From: Microscillaceae bacterium
GTDB lineage: Bacteria > Bacteroidota > Bacteroidia > Cytophagales > Microscillaceae
Assembly (NCBI GenBank): GCA_011390205.1
Contig: JAABSX010000030.1
Span: 1-46,926, forward strand
DNA: 46,926 bases
Direction: 5' to 3'
The position numbers and the translations under genes were made by a program. The notes under the pieces were generated by a model. The model was not told the origin of the DNA and searched no databases. It saw nothing but the letters and a program-made list of their open reading frames with translations. Of this stretch, positions 1 to 9,800 are shown piece after piece (within the stretch, counting starts at the first letter, position 1; each line of letters begins with the position of its first letter).

Positions 1-87
1 AAAAAGACCAAAGCATAAAAATCAGGACAGACACATCATTTTCTTGTGTTTATCGTTTACTTCTGCACACACATCATTAAAAAATTT

Positions 88-1062
88 ATGAATTACAGAA
101 TTTACTATTCTCTGCTTTTCTTGTTTCTATACCTCCTTGGTGGTCTCTCTGCAAAGGCACAAAACAGCCCCAAAGACAAAAGTGTGAGATTTATCTATCT
201 AGTCTCAAAAGACCGAAAATTAAATCCAGCTTACCAAAAAGGCATAGAGATGGCAGCCAAAGACATTCAGGGCTGGTATCAAAAACAGCTCGGCTTTACT
301 TTTAGGCTCAATTCACCCATTGTAGAGGTAGCCTATTCGGACAAAAAAGCGGATTACTTTTACTCAAATCCCAATGGTGATAACAAAAGGGCTTGGGGCT
401 ATAACAATACCTTTGAAGAGTGTAAGAGACTCGTGGGTGTAAAGCATTTTGACCCCAATTATATCTGGGTGATTTACTCTGACGGCCCTGGCAATGCAGG
501 CATGGGCGGCAGTGGAGTCTGTATCATGCCCGAAGATGACCTACTGGGGCTGATAGGAAAACACCCTCAACAGCCTGACATCAATAGATGGATAGCTGGC
601 TTGGGGCATGAAGCTGGGCATGCTTTTGGGCTACCTCACCCCAAAGACACCAAAAAAGATGCAGATGCCATCATGTGGACGGGCATCTACGGGGGTAAAT
701 ATCCTGATGTGTGCTACCTGACTGCCGAAGACAAAGAAATACTGAGCAAAAGCCCTTTTTTCTTTGACAAGCTGGGCAAGCCTATCGCAGGAGAACTAAA
801 ACAACTCATGAAGTTTGGGTATGCACAAGGTGTATTTACACGCTATCAAAATAGCAAAACAAAGGAAATTACTTGGGAAGAAAATACGCAGGAGGGAAAC
901 ACCTTTCATTTCACAGAAAAAAATGCTGACAAAGAATTTTATTACCTCAAAGCCAAGGGCAGAAACATCGATATCAGAATCCCGCTCAAAGGAGGCAGAA
1001 GCGGATTATCTACCAATCAAGGGGCTACTTGGGGGACTTTTCAAGAAATGAAAATCCTTTAG
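88..1062 (+). CDS. Secreted metzincin-like zinc metalloprotease
   Basis: The predicted product has 324 residues. An N-terminal signal peptide (residues 1-25, hydrophobic core ending in SAKAQ) indicates export. The sequence HEAGHAFGLPH at residues 174-184 matches the HExxHxxGxxH zinc-binding signature of metzincins: His174, His178 and His184 are the expected ligands and Glu175 the expected general base. A methionine at residue 196 (AIMWTG) is a candidate Met-turn. A longer frame starts at a GTG at 46, but it adds 14 residues in front of the signal peptide, so the ATG at 88 is preferred. The region after residue 240 shows no recognisable domain; it may be a beta-rich C-terminal part. The substrate is unknown. 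It is followed in the same direction by another secreted protein gene 98 bases downstream. Peptidase class is well supported; the exact family is not. Confidence 0.8.
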   Translation: MNYRIYYSLLFLFLYLLGGLSAKAQNSPKDKSVRFIYLVSKDRKLNPAYQKGIEMAAKDIQGWYQKQLGFTFRLNSPIVEVAYSDKKADYFYSNPNGDNKRAWGYNNTFEECKRLVGVKHFDPNYIWVIYSDGPGNAGMGGSGVCIMPEDDLLGLIGKHPQQPDINRWIAGLGHEAGHAFGLPHPKDTKKDADAIMWTGIYGGKYPDVCYLTAEDKEILSKSPFFFDKLGKPIAGELKQLMKFGYAQGVFTRYQNSKTKEITWEENTQEGNTFHFTEKNADKEFYYLKAKGRNIDIRIPLKGGRSGLSTNQGATWGTFQEMKIL

Positions 1063-1160
1063 ATTTCATTTTCTGTCAAGGTACTAGCCCGCCTCAAATT
1101 ATCGTTTGTCTGGTATGTCATCAAAAAGCATTGTCTAAAATTTTTAAAACCCCTGTTATT

Positions 1161-2048
1161 ATGCAAAAAATTTGGCTTCTATCCCTCACTCTCCTAATTT
1201 GCCAAGCATGGCTTGCCTCTGCTCAAAATACCCTTGATATCCGAGAGGCACTTGAGAAAAAGCTCATCGAAATTGACTTTCACGGTAACCCGAGCAGCTC
1301 ACACTACCACAAGCCTCTGAAAGGAAGTATTAAAAATATTTCTTCGAAAGACTTGATGATTGCCATCCCAGCAGGGGCGTTTTTTAGCTCCGAACCCGCT
1401 GACTACCAAGACATCGTAGTTACTCAAGAGCAGCTTTTGAGCATTGCCCCTGACAAGTCCAGAAGTCTAGAACTCTATGGGGTTTGTGTGGAAAGCAGCC
1501 TCCGCTCACCTGCACAGCTTACTAAATACACCCTGCAAGACAGCCCCAACCCACAATACCTTGCACTTGCCCAGTACGTAAATGCTCAGAAATACCATGG
1601 GCTGTCAGAGACACAGCATGCCTTCTGGGTGCTGAGTGATGACAAGCCTCTAGATGAAATCTGGGGCTATAAGAAAGAGGTAAGCAATAATTTACTATTC
1701 AAAATGGTAGAAATCACGGGCAAAGCCCTGCCCGATACGGCGGCTCTCAGGAAGTCTTACCAAATCATCGACAATGGTGAGTCTTTTGAGGAGTTTACTT
1801 ACACGCCTACACGCACTATGAGCGGAAAATTCTTTTTCCAACTCAATAAGACCAAGAAGGTGCTCATCGGGATGTTTAATGAGGCAGGGGTGCTGATTAG
1901 AGAGCTTTACAATAACCCTACTTGCAGCTCAGGAAATCACACGATTGAATATGCCTTTGATGCCTCAATCTATGCTGACCCTGTCTATCATTTTAAACTG
2001 ATTACGGATGAGTATATCTGGATAGATATGCCCATCGGAAGGCGCTAA
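1161..2048 (+). CDS. Secreted protein with FlgD-like C-terminal domain, function unknown
   Basis: The product has 295 residues. The signal peptide MQKIWLLSLTLLICQAWLASAQ decides the start: the frame is open back to 1029, but the added 44 residues overlap the upstream gene and precede the signal peptide. The body (residues 25-190) has no family I recognise. Residues about 215-285 (SGKFFFQL, then GMFNEAGVLIREL and YHFKLITD) resemble the FlgD-like/Por-secretion-type immunoglobulin fold seen at the ends of many Bacteroidota secreted proteins, so type IX secretion is possible but is inference. It lies 98 bases after the metalloprotease gene and its stop is 8 bases from the convergent propeller gene. 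No function is proposed. Confidence 0.7.
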   Translation: MQKIWLLSLTLLICQAWLASAQNTLDIREALEKKLIEIDFHGNPSSSHYHKPLKGSIKNISSKDLMIAIPAGAFFSSEPADYQDIVVTQEQLLSIAPDKSRSLELYGVCVESSLRSPAQLTKYTLQDSPNPQYLALAQYVNAQKYHGLSETQHAFWVLSDDKPLDEIWGYKKEVSNNLLFKMVEITGKALPDTAALRKSYQIIDNGESFEEFTYTPTRTMSGKFFFQLNKTKKVLIGMFNEAGVLIRELYNNPTCSSGNHTIEYAFDASIYADPVYHFKLITDEYIWIDMPIGRR

Positions 2049-2056
2049 TGTGGGCA

Positions 2057-3553
2057 TCAAGGAAACTCTCGGCTGACGTAGAAATGATATCTTTCTAAAT
2101 CTATTCTGTATAACTCTTGGGCAGAGAGCCAGATGGCATCTTCTGTCCAAGTGATTCCATCCCATTGCTGCTGATTGATACTGACTTGTTTCTTTTTGAG
2201 CAATGTGCCACTGCCTATATTGAGTGCTGTTGCCTCCAAGACATCACTTCCTTGCTTCTCTATGATGACCAAGGCATTCGGCTGAAAATGTGTACTCCAA
2301 GTAATCTCTCCTGCTGTATATCGGAATAAATTTTTACCCTTCAGGGTATAAGCCCATTTTCTTGTGCCTTCTTTTTTATCAATCATCCAGATTTGATTGT
2401 CATAGTCTCGCTCTAATTTTCGGGCATTCACAAGCAAAAACCTTGTGTTTTCACTCAACAGCACCAGCTCATAGCCAGCAGGATGCTGCACTTTTTGTAG
2501 CCTTGCATTGTCTCTATTGATTTTGATGAGCTGCTCCCCTTTGTTCTTGACTATGACCTTCATAAACACATAACGGCTGTCTGTAAGCCACCACTCTTTA
2601 AGATATTGGTAAGTATCATTGCTCACACTGGGCAATCTCATCTCTGAGGGCAGGCTTATATTTTTAGGATTTGTTTGCTTGTCTATGTCTTGTATTCGGA
2701 GTTGTATTGCATCGGAGTTGGGCAGATTCACAAAATAAAAAAGCTGGTTTTGGGCAGAGAGCAGTGGCGTATTGTCTTTTTTAGTAGGCAGTTCTATTTC
2801 TTTTTGCGTCTTGCCCGTCATGATGTCTAAGAGCAAGTATTTATTTTGCCCTTGGCTTGCGTCTGTGAGCCCTACACTGTTTTTGTAAAGGTAAAAGCTA
2901 GGGTATGTCCCCAATCTTTTCTCTAAGGTTTTTGCCCATATCAGTTTGCCACTCTTTAAATCAATGACCTGTAGGTGCTGGTCTTCGCCCAACACGACAA
3001 TGACCTTAAAGTCCAATGAAATCTGAAAACAAGCATCACAAGCAGGGTTGATGGCCGTTTCTAACTTGGTCTGCCAGAGGTCTTGCCCATCTTTCAGACG
3101 CCAAGCATAGAGGTTTTCTTGATAGAGCAAATAGAGTGTATTGAAGTCAGAGCGTACTTTGAGGTAAGGGTATTGGCTGATGTCTGAGTTAGGCAATGCT
3201 TTGTCCCAGATTCTTTGATAATTTTGAATCTTTTGGCTGGTGATAAGTATAGGGTTGGGCTTAATTGGGGTGCTTTTATTCAAAATCTTCTTGATAGGCA
3301 CTCCCCCTGAGCGTGTATTAAAAATAAGGAGTTGGTCTTCGGAGGGGTTAGAGGGGTTCGGAAAGACTTGCACTTGCCCTTCTACTGTTCGTTTTTTGAT
3401 AAGTTTACTGCTTCGGATATCTTCTGCCCACTCAGGCAAATCTACAAAGCCGGGCATAAGTATCAACACAAGCACAAACAATATCACTGAAGATATGATG
3501 AGATTGAGGAGGGCTACACACCCCTGACTGACCTGCTCCGGATGCTTAGCCAT
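2057..3553 (-). CDS. Membrane-anchored PQQ-like beta-propeller protein
   Basis: The product has 498 residues. A single membrane segment lies at residues about 13-35 (LLNLIISSVILFVLVLILM), leaving a large domain outside the cytoplasmic membrane. Sequence blocks such as YLLYQENLYAWRLKDGQDLW and LQVIDLKSGKLIWAKTL are typical blades of PQQ-like (quinoprotein) beta-propellers, in which a tryptophan follows the turn of each blade. No catalytic residues of quinoprotein dehydrogenases are evident, so a binding or scaffold role is more likely than enzyme activity. The gene is monocistronic and converges on the secreted protein gene upstream in the window, with an 8-base gap. Family fold is fairly sure; role is unknown. 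Confidence 0.7.
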   Translation of the reverse strand: MAKHPEQVSQGCVALLNLIISSVILFVLVLILMPGFVDLPEWAEDIRSSKLIKKRTVEGQVQVFPNPSNPSEDQLLIFNTRSGGVPIKKILNKSTPIKPNPILITSQKIQNYQRIWDKALPNSDISQYPYLKVRSDFNTLYLLYQENLYAWRLKDGQDLWQTKLETAINPACDACFQISLDFKVIVVLGEDQHLQVIDLKSGKLIWAKTLEKRLGTYPSFYLYKNSVGLTDASQGQNKYLLLDIMTGKTQKEIELPTKKDNTPLLSAQNQLFYFVNLPNSDAIQLRIQDIDKQTNPKNISLPSEMRLPSVSNDTYQYLKEWWLTDSRYVFMKVIVKNKGEQLIKINRDNARLQKVQHPAGYELVLLSENTRFLLVNARKLERDYDNQIWMIDKKEGTRKWAYTLKGKNLFRYTAGEITWSTHFQPNALVIIEKQGSDVLEATALNIGSGTLLKKKQVSINQQQWDGITWTEDAIWLSAQELYRIDLERYHFYVSREFP

Positions 3554-3645
3554 GTGTTTTTAGTAAGCTTATTTTAATTTTTTGATACTCTGAGATATTG
3601 AGGAGCGATGACAAGGGCATCATTTGATGCTATTTTTTTTAATCA

Positions 3646-3688
3646 AGAAGACACCTTGTGAGGCTCATTGCTTGTCAAGGTGTCTTCT
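3646..3688. terminator. 13-bp perfect inverted repeat downstream of metK
   Basis: AGAAGACACCTTG (3646-3658) and CAAGGTGTCTTCT (3676-3688) are exact reverse complements with a 17-base loop. It lies 32 bases beyond the metK stop codon, where a terminator is expected. In the metK direction the stem is not followed by a run of U, so classic intrinsic termination is uncertain; it may act as a 3' stabilising or processing hairpin. Confidence 0.5.
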
Positions 3689-3719
3689 AATTTATATTTT
3701 ACAAGGCTTCAACCTAGGT

Positions 3720-4997
3720 TTAGAGGTTAAAAGCAGCTTTTACTTTGTCCACATAATCAAGTTTTTCCCAAGTAAAGAATTCGATAGATTTTTTGACTTT
3801 CTTACGAACTTCTTTTCTTTCTTGGTCATTCTCAATAATTTCTACGGGAAACAAGTCCACTTCTTCTGTATAGCTTTCACGCCCCATGTGTCCGTAAGCG
3901 GCTGTTACAGAGAAGATAGGGTTTTTCAATCCGAATCTATCTACAATGGCTTTAGGTCTCATATCAAATACTTCATTGAGTTTGGCAGCGATTTCCTCAT
4001 CATTTAGATTTACTTTGGCAGTGCCATAGGTATTTACATTCAATGATACAGGGTGAGATACACCGATGGCATAAGCCACTTGCACAAGGATTTCGTCTGC
4101 GATGCCTGCTGCTACGGCATTCTTTGCGATGTGTCTGGTAGCATAAGCCGCACTTCTATCTACTTTAGAAGAGTCTTTGCCAGAGAAAGCGCCGCCGCCA
4201 TGTGCACCCTTGCCGCCATAAGTATCTACAATAATCTTCCGCCCTGTAAGCCCAGCATCACCATGAGGCCCACCTATCACAAATTTACCTGTGGGGTTGA
4301 TATGATAGACTGTATGCTCATCTAACAATTCAGATGGGATGACTCTCGGGATAACGATTTTACGCATATCTTCATTGATTTTTGCGAGCATGGCTTCTTC
4401 GGCATCAAAGTCATCATGTTGGGTAGAGATAACAACTGTGTGCACACGCTTGGGCTGGTTATCATCTCCATACTCGATGGTTACTTGTGCCTTAGAGTCG
4501 GGGCGAAGATAAGGAATAAGGTTGCTTTCTTCTTTTCGGATTTGAGCAAGCTCCTTGACGAGTCTGTGAGAGAAAGCAAGTGCCATAGGCATATATTCTG
4601 GAGTTTCGGTAGTGGCATAGCCAAACATCATTCCTTGGTCACCAGCACCTTGTTCTTTGTCCACGCCTTCTCCTTCATTGACACCCTGCGCAATGTCAGG
4701 AGATTGGCTATGTAGGCTTACCATGACACCACAAGATTCGGCATCGAAGCGGTAATCTGCGTGATTATAGCCTATTTTGCGGATGGTTTCTCTTACTATA
4801 TCAGGGATTTCTACGTATGCTTTGGTAGTAATCTCACCAGCTACCACTACCTGCCCTGTGGTTACGAGGGTTTCACAGGCTACACGTGAGTGTGGGTCTT
4901 GTGCCAGCATTGCATCTAGGATTGCATCAGAGATTTGGTCTGATACTTTGTCGGGGTGTCCTTCTGAAACGGACTCGGAGGTAAATAAATAGGCCAT
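3720..4997 (-). CDS. metK: S-adenosylmethionine synthetase
   Basis: The enzyme makes S-adenosylmethionine from methionine and ATP in the cytoplasm. The product has 425 residues, longer than the roughly 385 of the Escherichia coli enzyme. The N-terminal motif [10 protein letters not shown] has the catalytic His14 and Asp16, and the ATP-binding motif [12 protein letters not shown] lies near residue 260. The C-terminal third ends in a lysine-rich tail. The gene follows the PorP/SprF-OmpA gene in the same direction after 228 bases, so it is probably transcribed on its own. I looked for a SAM riboswitch in the leader and saw none. A 13-bp hairpin lies downstream. Confidence 0.97.
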   Translation of the reverse strand: MAYLFTSESVSEGHPDKVSDQISDAILDAMLAQDPHSRVACETLVTTGQVVVAGEITTKAYVEIPDIVRETIRKIGYNHADYRFDAESCGVMVSLHSQSPDIAQGVNEGEGVDKEQGAGDQGMMFGYATTETPEYMPMALAFSHRLVKELAQIRKEESNLIPYLRPDSKAQVTIEYGDDNQPKRVHTVVISTQHDDFDAEEAMLAKINEDMRKIVIPRVIPSELLDEHTVYHINPTGKFVIGGPHGDAGLTGRKIIVDTYGGKGAHGGGAFSGKDSSKVDRSAAYATRHIAKNAVAAGIADEILVQVAYAIGVSHPVSLNVNTYGTAKVNLNDEEIAAKLNEVFDMRPKAIVDRFGLKNPIFSVTAAYGHMGRESYTEEVDLFPVEIIENDQERKEVRKKVKKSIEFFTWEKLDYVDKVKAAFNL

Positions 4998-5225
4998 TTG
5001 TTAATTTTTCTCTTTCAGTTAAAAATTAGTCTTTTACTTTTTCCAAATTTTTTCTAGACATTCCCAAGTAATTTGGTATCAAAGTGGATTAGGTAGAATA
5101 TTGGTATTGTCTAAAAACTATACTTTGGAACGCAAAAATAAATGAAATATCGAGAAAAACGAAAGTAGTATGAAAATACCGTAGGTTTTCGGAGAAGTTT
5201 AGTAAAAAGGCAGGAAAACATGGGC

Positions 5226-6803
5226 TTATTCGCTAGAATCACCGATTTCTAACACCTTAAACTCTACACGTCTGTTTTTGATTCTGCCATACTCTGTTTT
5301 ATTAGAAAGAATGGGGCGTGTAGAGCCAAAACCTGTGATAGAGATTCGGCTTTCGTCTATGCCTTTTTTGATGAGGTATGCTTTGATGGCATTGGCTCTT
5401 CTAATGGCGAGTTCTTCGTTTTCTTCTTCAGAAGCACCTATGTTACACGTATGCCCACCCAGCTCTAGTTTGATGCCTCTGAAGAGGAGCATCGTCTCAG
5501 ACATTTCGTCTAGCAGTGCGGCGGTTGCCTTGTTGATATCATCACTGATATAATAGAAAAAGGCTTTTCTAGCAAATATCTTTAAGTCATCTTCGGAGGG
5601 CAGCCTCACTGTGCTACTTTCTTTGGGGACAAATTTGCGCCCTATAGTATCTGTTTTGATGACTTCCCGCCCATCTACAGTCGCTACGAGTGTATATACA
5701 CTGTCTCCTAAAGCTGTCTGAACCTCTACATAAGTAGTATCTAAGATATATTCTTTGTCTCTGGGTGCTCCCACTTCCAAGCATCTTTTTCCGAACTTAA
5801 TCCCTAAAGACACCTCAAAAGCACCTACTCCAGTAGATTTAAGGCTTGAGAATGCCCCCATATCATAGCTTATGCCGAGTGAATACTTGGGCTGATTAAC
5901 CTGTAAGGCAAGGATAATGTCACTGTTTGAATCATACCAAACCCCCACGCCTGCATTCCCTTCTCCTACGAAACGCTCTCCAAAACCAAAATTATAATAA
6001 AACATAGAGCCTAACCTTAGCTCTGAGGTGCTTGCCTGCCTGAGATACCTGGCTGTAGGCTGAATGCTAAATTTATCTTGTATATCAAAAGTGTAACCCC
6101 CTGTAAAAGTATAAAGTGGTACAAGCTTATCTTGCTCAGAAAAAAAAGCGACATTGGGCTGATTTAAGTTTTGCACACCCACCCCTAAGAAAGCCTTTAC
6201 ATTTCCGCAGGTATTGGCAGTATAAAAAAATACGCCAGCATTGAATAGAGGGAAACTTCTTGTAGAATTAAACAAACTATTGTCTATGATAGGCTCACCG
6301 ATTCCTAGCCCAGGCACAAAATTTCCATTCCATTGATTGTCTGATGTAAGTACAGCCTCGTTTACACTCCTCTGAAAATATCCCCCTTGAAAACCTATGC
6401 TAAGAAAAGGCGTGTAAGTAGCCGAATCAGGCAGTGCCAGTCTAAAATTATAAGCAGCAGTAAGCAAAGCCCCTGTAGTAGTCAGTAGCCCACCTTCTCC
6501 TGTTTTATCTTGCATCACAGAAAGCCCTACAGCACCTCTCTTAAGCGAACCTCTCTGAATCCAGGGGTAAATCACGGAGACCATAGGGGTTTCGAAAGCC
6601 GTTCCTGCACTAGAGTACTGACTGCGATAATTAAAAATCACTTGGGTTTGATTACTTGTCGTAATCATTCCAGGATTAGTCTGTGCAGGAGACTGGGCAT
6701 ATTGAGAAAAATTGACATTTTGTGCTTTTACAAAAGAGATTGATATGAGCCAAAAGGACAATATAACAATACAATGAAGCTTAGTTTTTTGTGTCTGATA
6801 CAT
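5226..6803 (-). CDS. PorP/SprF family outer membrane protein fused to an OmpA domain
   Basis: The product has 525 residues from the preferred ATG at 6803 (MYQTQKTKLHC), giving a signal peptide that ends SFVKAQ. Upstream starts (TTG at 6842, ATG at 6836) only add a hydrophobic lead and are less likely. Residues about 28-325 match the PorP/SprF type IX secretion membrane protein family: the start NVNFSQYAQSPAQTNPG, then repeated beta-strands such as FLSIGFQGGYF and FNAGVFFYT. Residues about 405-520 form an OmpA-like peptidoglycan-binding domain (LGGHTCNIGASEEEN, LAIRRANAIKAYLIKKG, NRRVEFKVL). The gene starts 39 bases after the giant adhesin stop, so the two are very probably one operon. By analogy with SprF and SprB, it is the likely outer membrane partner of that adhesin, with the OmpA domain holding the complex to the cell wall; this pairing is inference from position and family. 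Confidence 0.9.
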   Translation of the reverse strand: MYQTQKTKLHCIVILSFWLISISFVKAQNVNFSQYAQSPAQTNPGMITTSNQTQVIFNYRSQYSSAGTAFETPMVSVIYPWIQRGSLKRGAVGLSVMQDKTGEGGLLTTTGALLTAAYNFRLALPDSATYTPFLSIGFQGGYFQRSVNEAVLTSDNQWNGNFVPGLGIGEPIIDNSLFNSTRSFPLFNAGVFFYTANTCGNVKAFLGVGVQNLNQPNVAFFSEQDKLVPLYTFTGGYTFDIQDKFSIQPTARYLRQASTSELRLGSMFYYNFGFGERFVGEGNAGVGVWYDSNSDIILALQVNQPKYSLGISYDMGAFSSLKSTGVGAFEVSLGIKFGKRCLEVGAPRDKEYILDTTYVEVQTALGDSVYTLVATVDGREVIKTDTIGRKFVPKESSTVRLPSEDDLKIFARKAFFYYISDDINKATAALLDEMSETMLLFRGIKLELGGHTCNIGASEEENEELAIRRANAIKAYLIKKGIDESRISITGFGSTRPILSNKTEYGRIKNRRVEFKVLEIGDSSE

Positions 6804-6842
6804 TTTTAATATTACCAATGTCAATAGAATGAACATGTACAA

Positions 6843-9800
6843 TTAACGGACTAATAATACATCTCCTGTATTTTTACCATTAAATGTGATTTCTTTGTTG
6901 TTTACAAACCGTCCTTTGACTGACCATATGTAACCATCGCTAGGGAGGGGTTTTCCGTTAAAAGAGCCATCCCACCCGATTTGTTCAGAGCCGAGTGTAG
7001 GCGCTCCTTCCACCCATTCGTCTGTCTGATATACCAGCTCACCCAATCGGTTAAACACTCTTAAATTAACAGATTTTATGCCATTGCCATATAATCTAAA
7101 ATATTCATTGTTACTATCTCCATTGGGAGAGAACATTTTAGGGACAAACACTTCTAATAAAACTGCCTTGACATAGATGGACAGGCTTACCGAGCAGTTT
7201 CTATCATTGGTAATGATGACTGTAAACAGTTGGCTGTCTAGGTTATAATTATCAAAATTAAGGATAGCTTCTGTGCCTATCTCATTGCCAGCTTCATCTA
7301 ACCAGCTGTAGGTAAGGGCATCAGTGGCAGAGGCTGTTAGGGCAAAGCTATCTCCGACTCCTACAATAATGGTATCGTTTTCTATAAAGGCATCAGTGCT
7401 GATGAGTCCATCTTCTATTTGTTTAAGCTCTTCTACAATCGTAAAGACCTCTGCTTGGGAGCAGCCTCCTGCATCTGTTACAGTTACCCTATATGTACCT
7501 TGCGTGAGTTGGTCAATAGTAGAAGTATTGGCTGAGAAGCCTGCGTCTTCGTCCTTGCTCCACTGATAGGTATAAGGTGGGTTTTCTATACTCACGCTCA
7601 GCTCGATGCTACCCGAAGGTGAATCTCCTGCAGTGGTGATACAACTGTCTGCATCTGCGGTTATTCCTTGAATGGTCCAGGGAAGTGTAGCGGGATTTAG
7701 CTCCACACTTACTTCTGCTCTTGGTCCCTCACAGCCTGCTGCATTGATGGCACTCACCCAGTAGCTCGTAGTAGCTGTCAAAGCACTTACAGTAATGCTT
7801 GCCCCGTTTTGAAATGGAACAGGCTCAGTCTCTGTAGTGTACCAATTATAATCTGAAGCACTTGGCTCACTGGCTGTCAGGTCTAAATCTATGCTTGTAT
7901 CACACAAATAACGATTTTCTGCCGTGGGTGCTGTGGGTGAGCCTTGTATATCTACTTGAAAAGAACTTGCTACTGTTTCACAAGATTCAGCAGAGATTTC
8001 TGTCAAATTTACTGCTCCTGTACCTATGCTTCCCCAAGTTACTATGATTTCATTGGGATTGGCTCCTGCCACAAAAGTACCTCCTGTTACTGTCCAATTA
8101 TAGGTATGTGTAGCATCTAGTGGGTCTTGAGTAAAATAAGTAATCACCTCTCCTTCACAAGCCAAATTATCTACCGAGGTAATGACAGGGGTGGGTAAAG
8201 GATTGAGTGTTACTGCAAAACTACCAGGGTCAAAAGGAATAGGCGTTGTAGAAGTACATCCAGTTCCTTGCACAGTAATATCTACCACAAGGTAAGTGGG
8301 GTCAGCTATCATCTCATCCCACTGGATTTCTACTTGGTTAGTGCCTTGCCCACTCAGGATAGTGCCTAGCCCTGTGATTGTCCAGTTATAAATATATGTC
8401 TGACCTGCAGGGGCGACAGAGGTAGTATAAGTAGCTGTTTCTCCAGCACAAAGAACTTGTATACCTGTGATGCTTGGGTCTGGTTGGGCTATCAATGATA
8501 CAGAAAAACTTAAGGTAGAATCACATAGTGCAGCATTGGTTTGTGTGATACTAATGATACCCGCCGTATCTGTATTTCCCCAAGTAACTTCTATTTCCGA
8601 AGTTCCCTGACCTGTAAATGTCCCTCCTGTTACCGTCCAGGTATAAGTGTCAGCTCCTACAGCTGGTACGGAATACGTACCTAAACTATTTTGGCAGGCA
8701 ATTTCTGCACCCGTAATGCTTGGTTCAGGCTTGGCATTTAGATTGATAGATTCAGTGGCTGTGCTGCTACACAATGTACTCGGGTTGGTTTCTGTAACTG
8801 AAACCTCTCCTACACTGATGTCGGCATCCCATTGGATAGATACTATGTTGCTGCCTTGCCCTGAGCGTATGCTGCCTCCCATAACTGTCCACTCAATGGT
8901 ATTGCTTGTGGCTGTGATGCTATAAGAGGCTGTTTCACTCTCACAAATATCAAAATCTCCTGTAATCACAGGGCTTGGAATATCTCCTACCTCTATCTCA
9001 AAAGTACTTACTGCACTACAATTCGTACTGCCATTGGTCTGAGTGATTTCAAGGGTATGTGTGCCTACTGCGTTCCAAGTAATGCTTACTTCGTTGGCAT
9101 CTGTGGGAGAAGTGATTACGCCACCGCTCAATAGATTCCAGCTATATGTATCTCCTGAGACCAAGGCAACATTGTATATTTCTTCATCATTCAGACATAC
9201 AGTATTTTCTCCAGTGATTACAGGCGTAGGCAAGGGGCTTACCGTTACGCTGAATGAAGAAGATGTAGCTTCGCAAGCCGTTGCATCTATGCTTTCAGTA
9301 ACTGTCAGCTCTCCGTCTGCCAACCAAATTACGGTCAGTTCGTGGCTATTCTCTCCGCTTACAATCGTCGCACTCGAAGCAGGGCTTACTGTCCAAGTAT
9401 AAGAATGACCTGCTACCAATGGCGTATTATATACTCGCTGCTCATCTGCACAAACGGTAGTATTCGGATTCACAGAAGTAATCACAGGCGTAGGAAGGGG
9501 ATTGATGACTACATTTAGACTTACTTCTTTGGCACAAGCTGCGGCATTCTCCTCTCTAAGATTAATCACTCCTGAGGCGCTGCTATTCCATAAGACCTCT
9601 ATTTGATTGCGGTCGATAGCAGTTACTGTATTAGAGTTTTCGGGAAGAATCACTCCATTAGTCACTGTCCAAGTATAAGTATTGCCTGCATTGATGGCTG
9701 TTCGATAAGTCTGTGTATTTTCGGCACAAGCAGTTCCTGTGGCTACAATGGCAGGAGTGGGCAATTCGAGGATTCTTGCTGTCAAGGGTACTTTGACAGA

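Noticed and set aside
1029-1160. Longer start for the second secreted protein
   Set aside because: The added residues overlap the upstream gene and would bury the clear signal peptide at 1161.
4998-5225. Possible SAM riboswitch ahead of metK
   Set aside because: The minus-strand leader shows none of the conserved blocks of SAM-I or SAM-II aptamers; it is mostly A/T-rich without nested stems.
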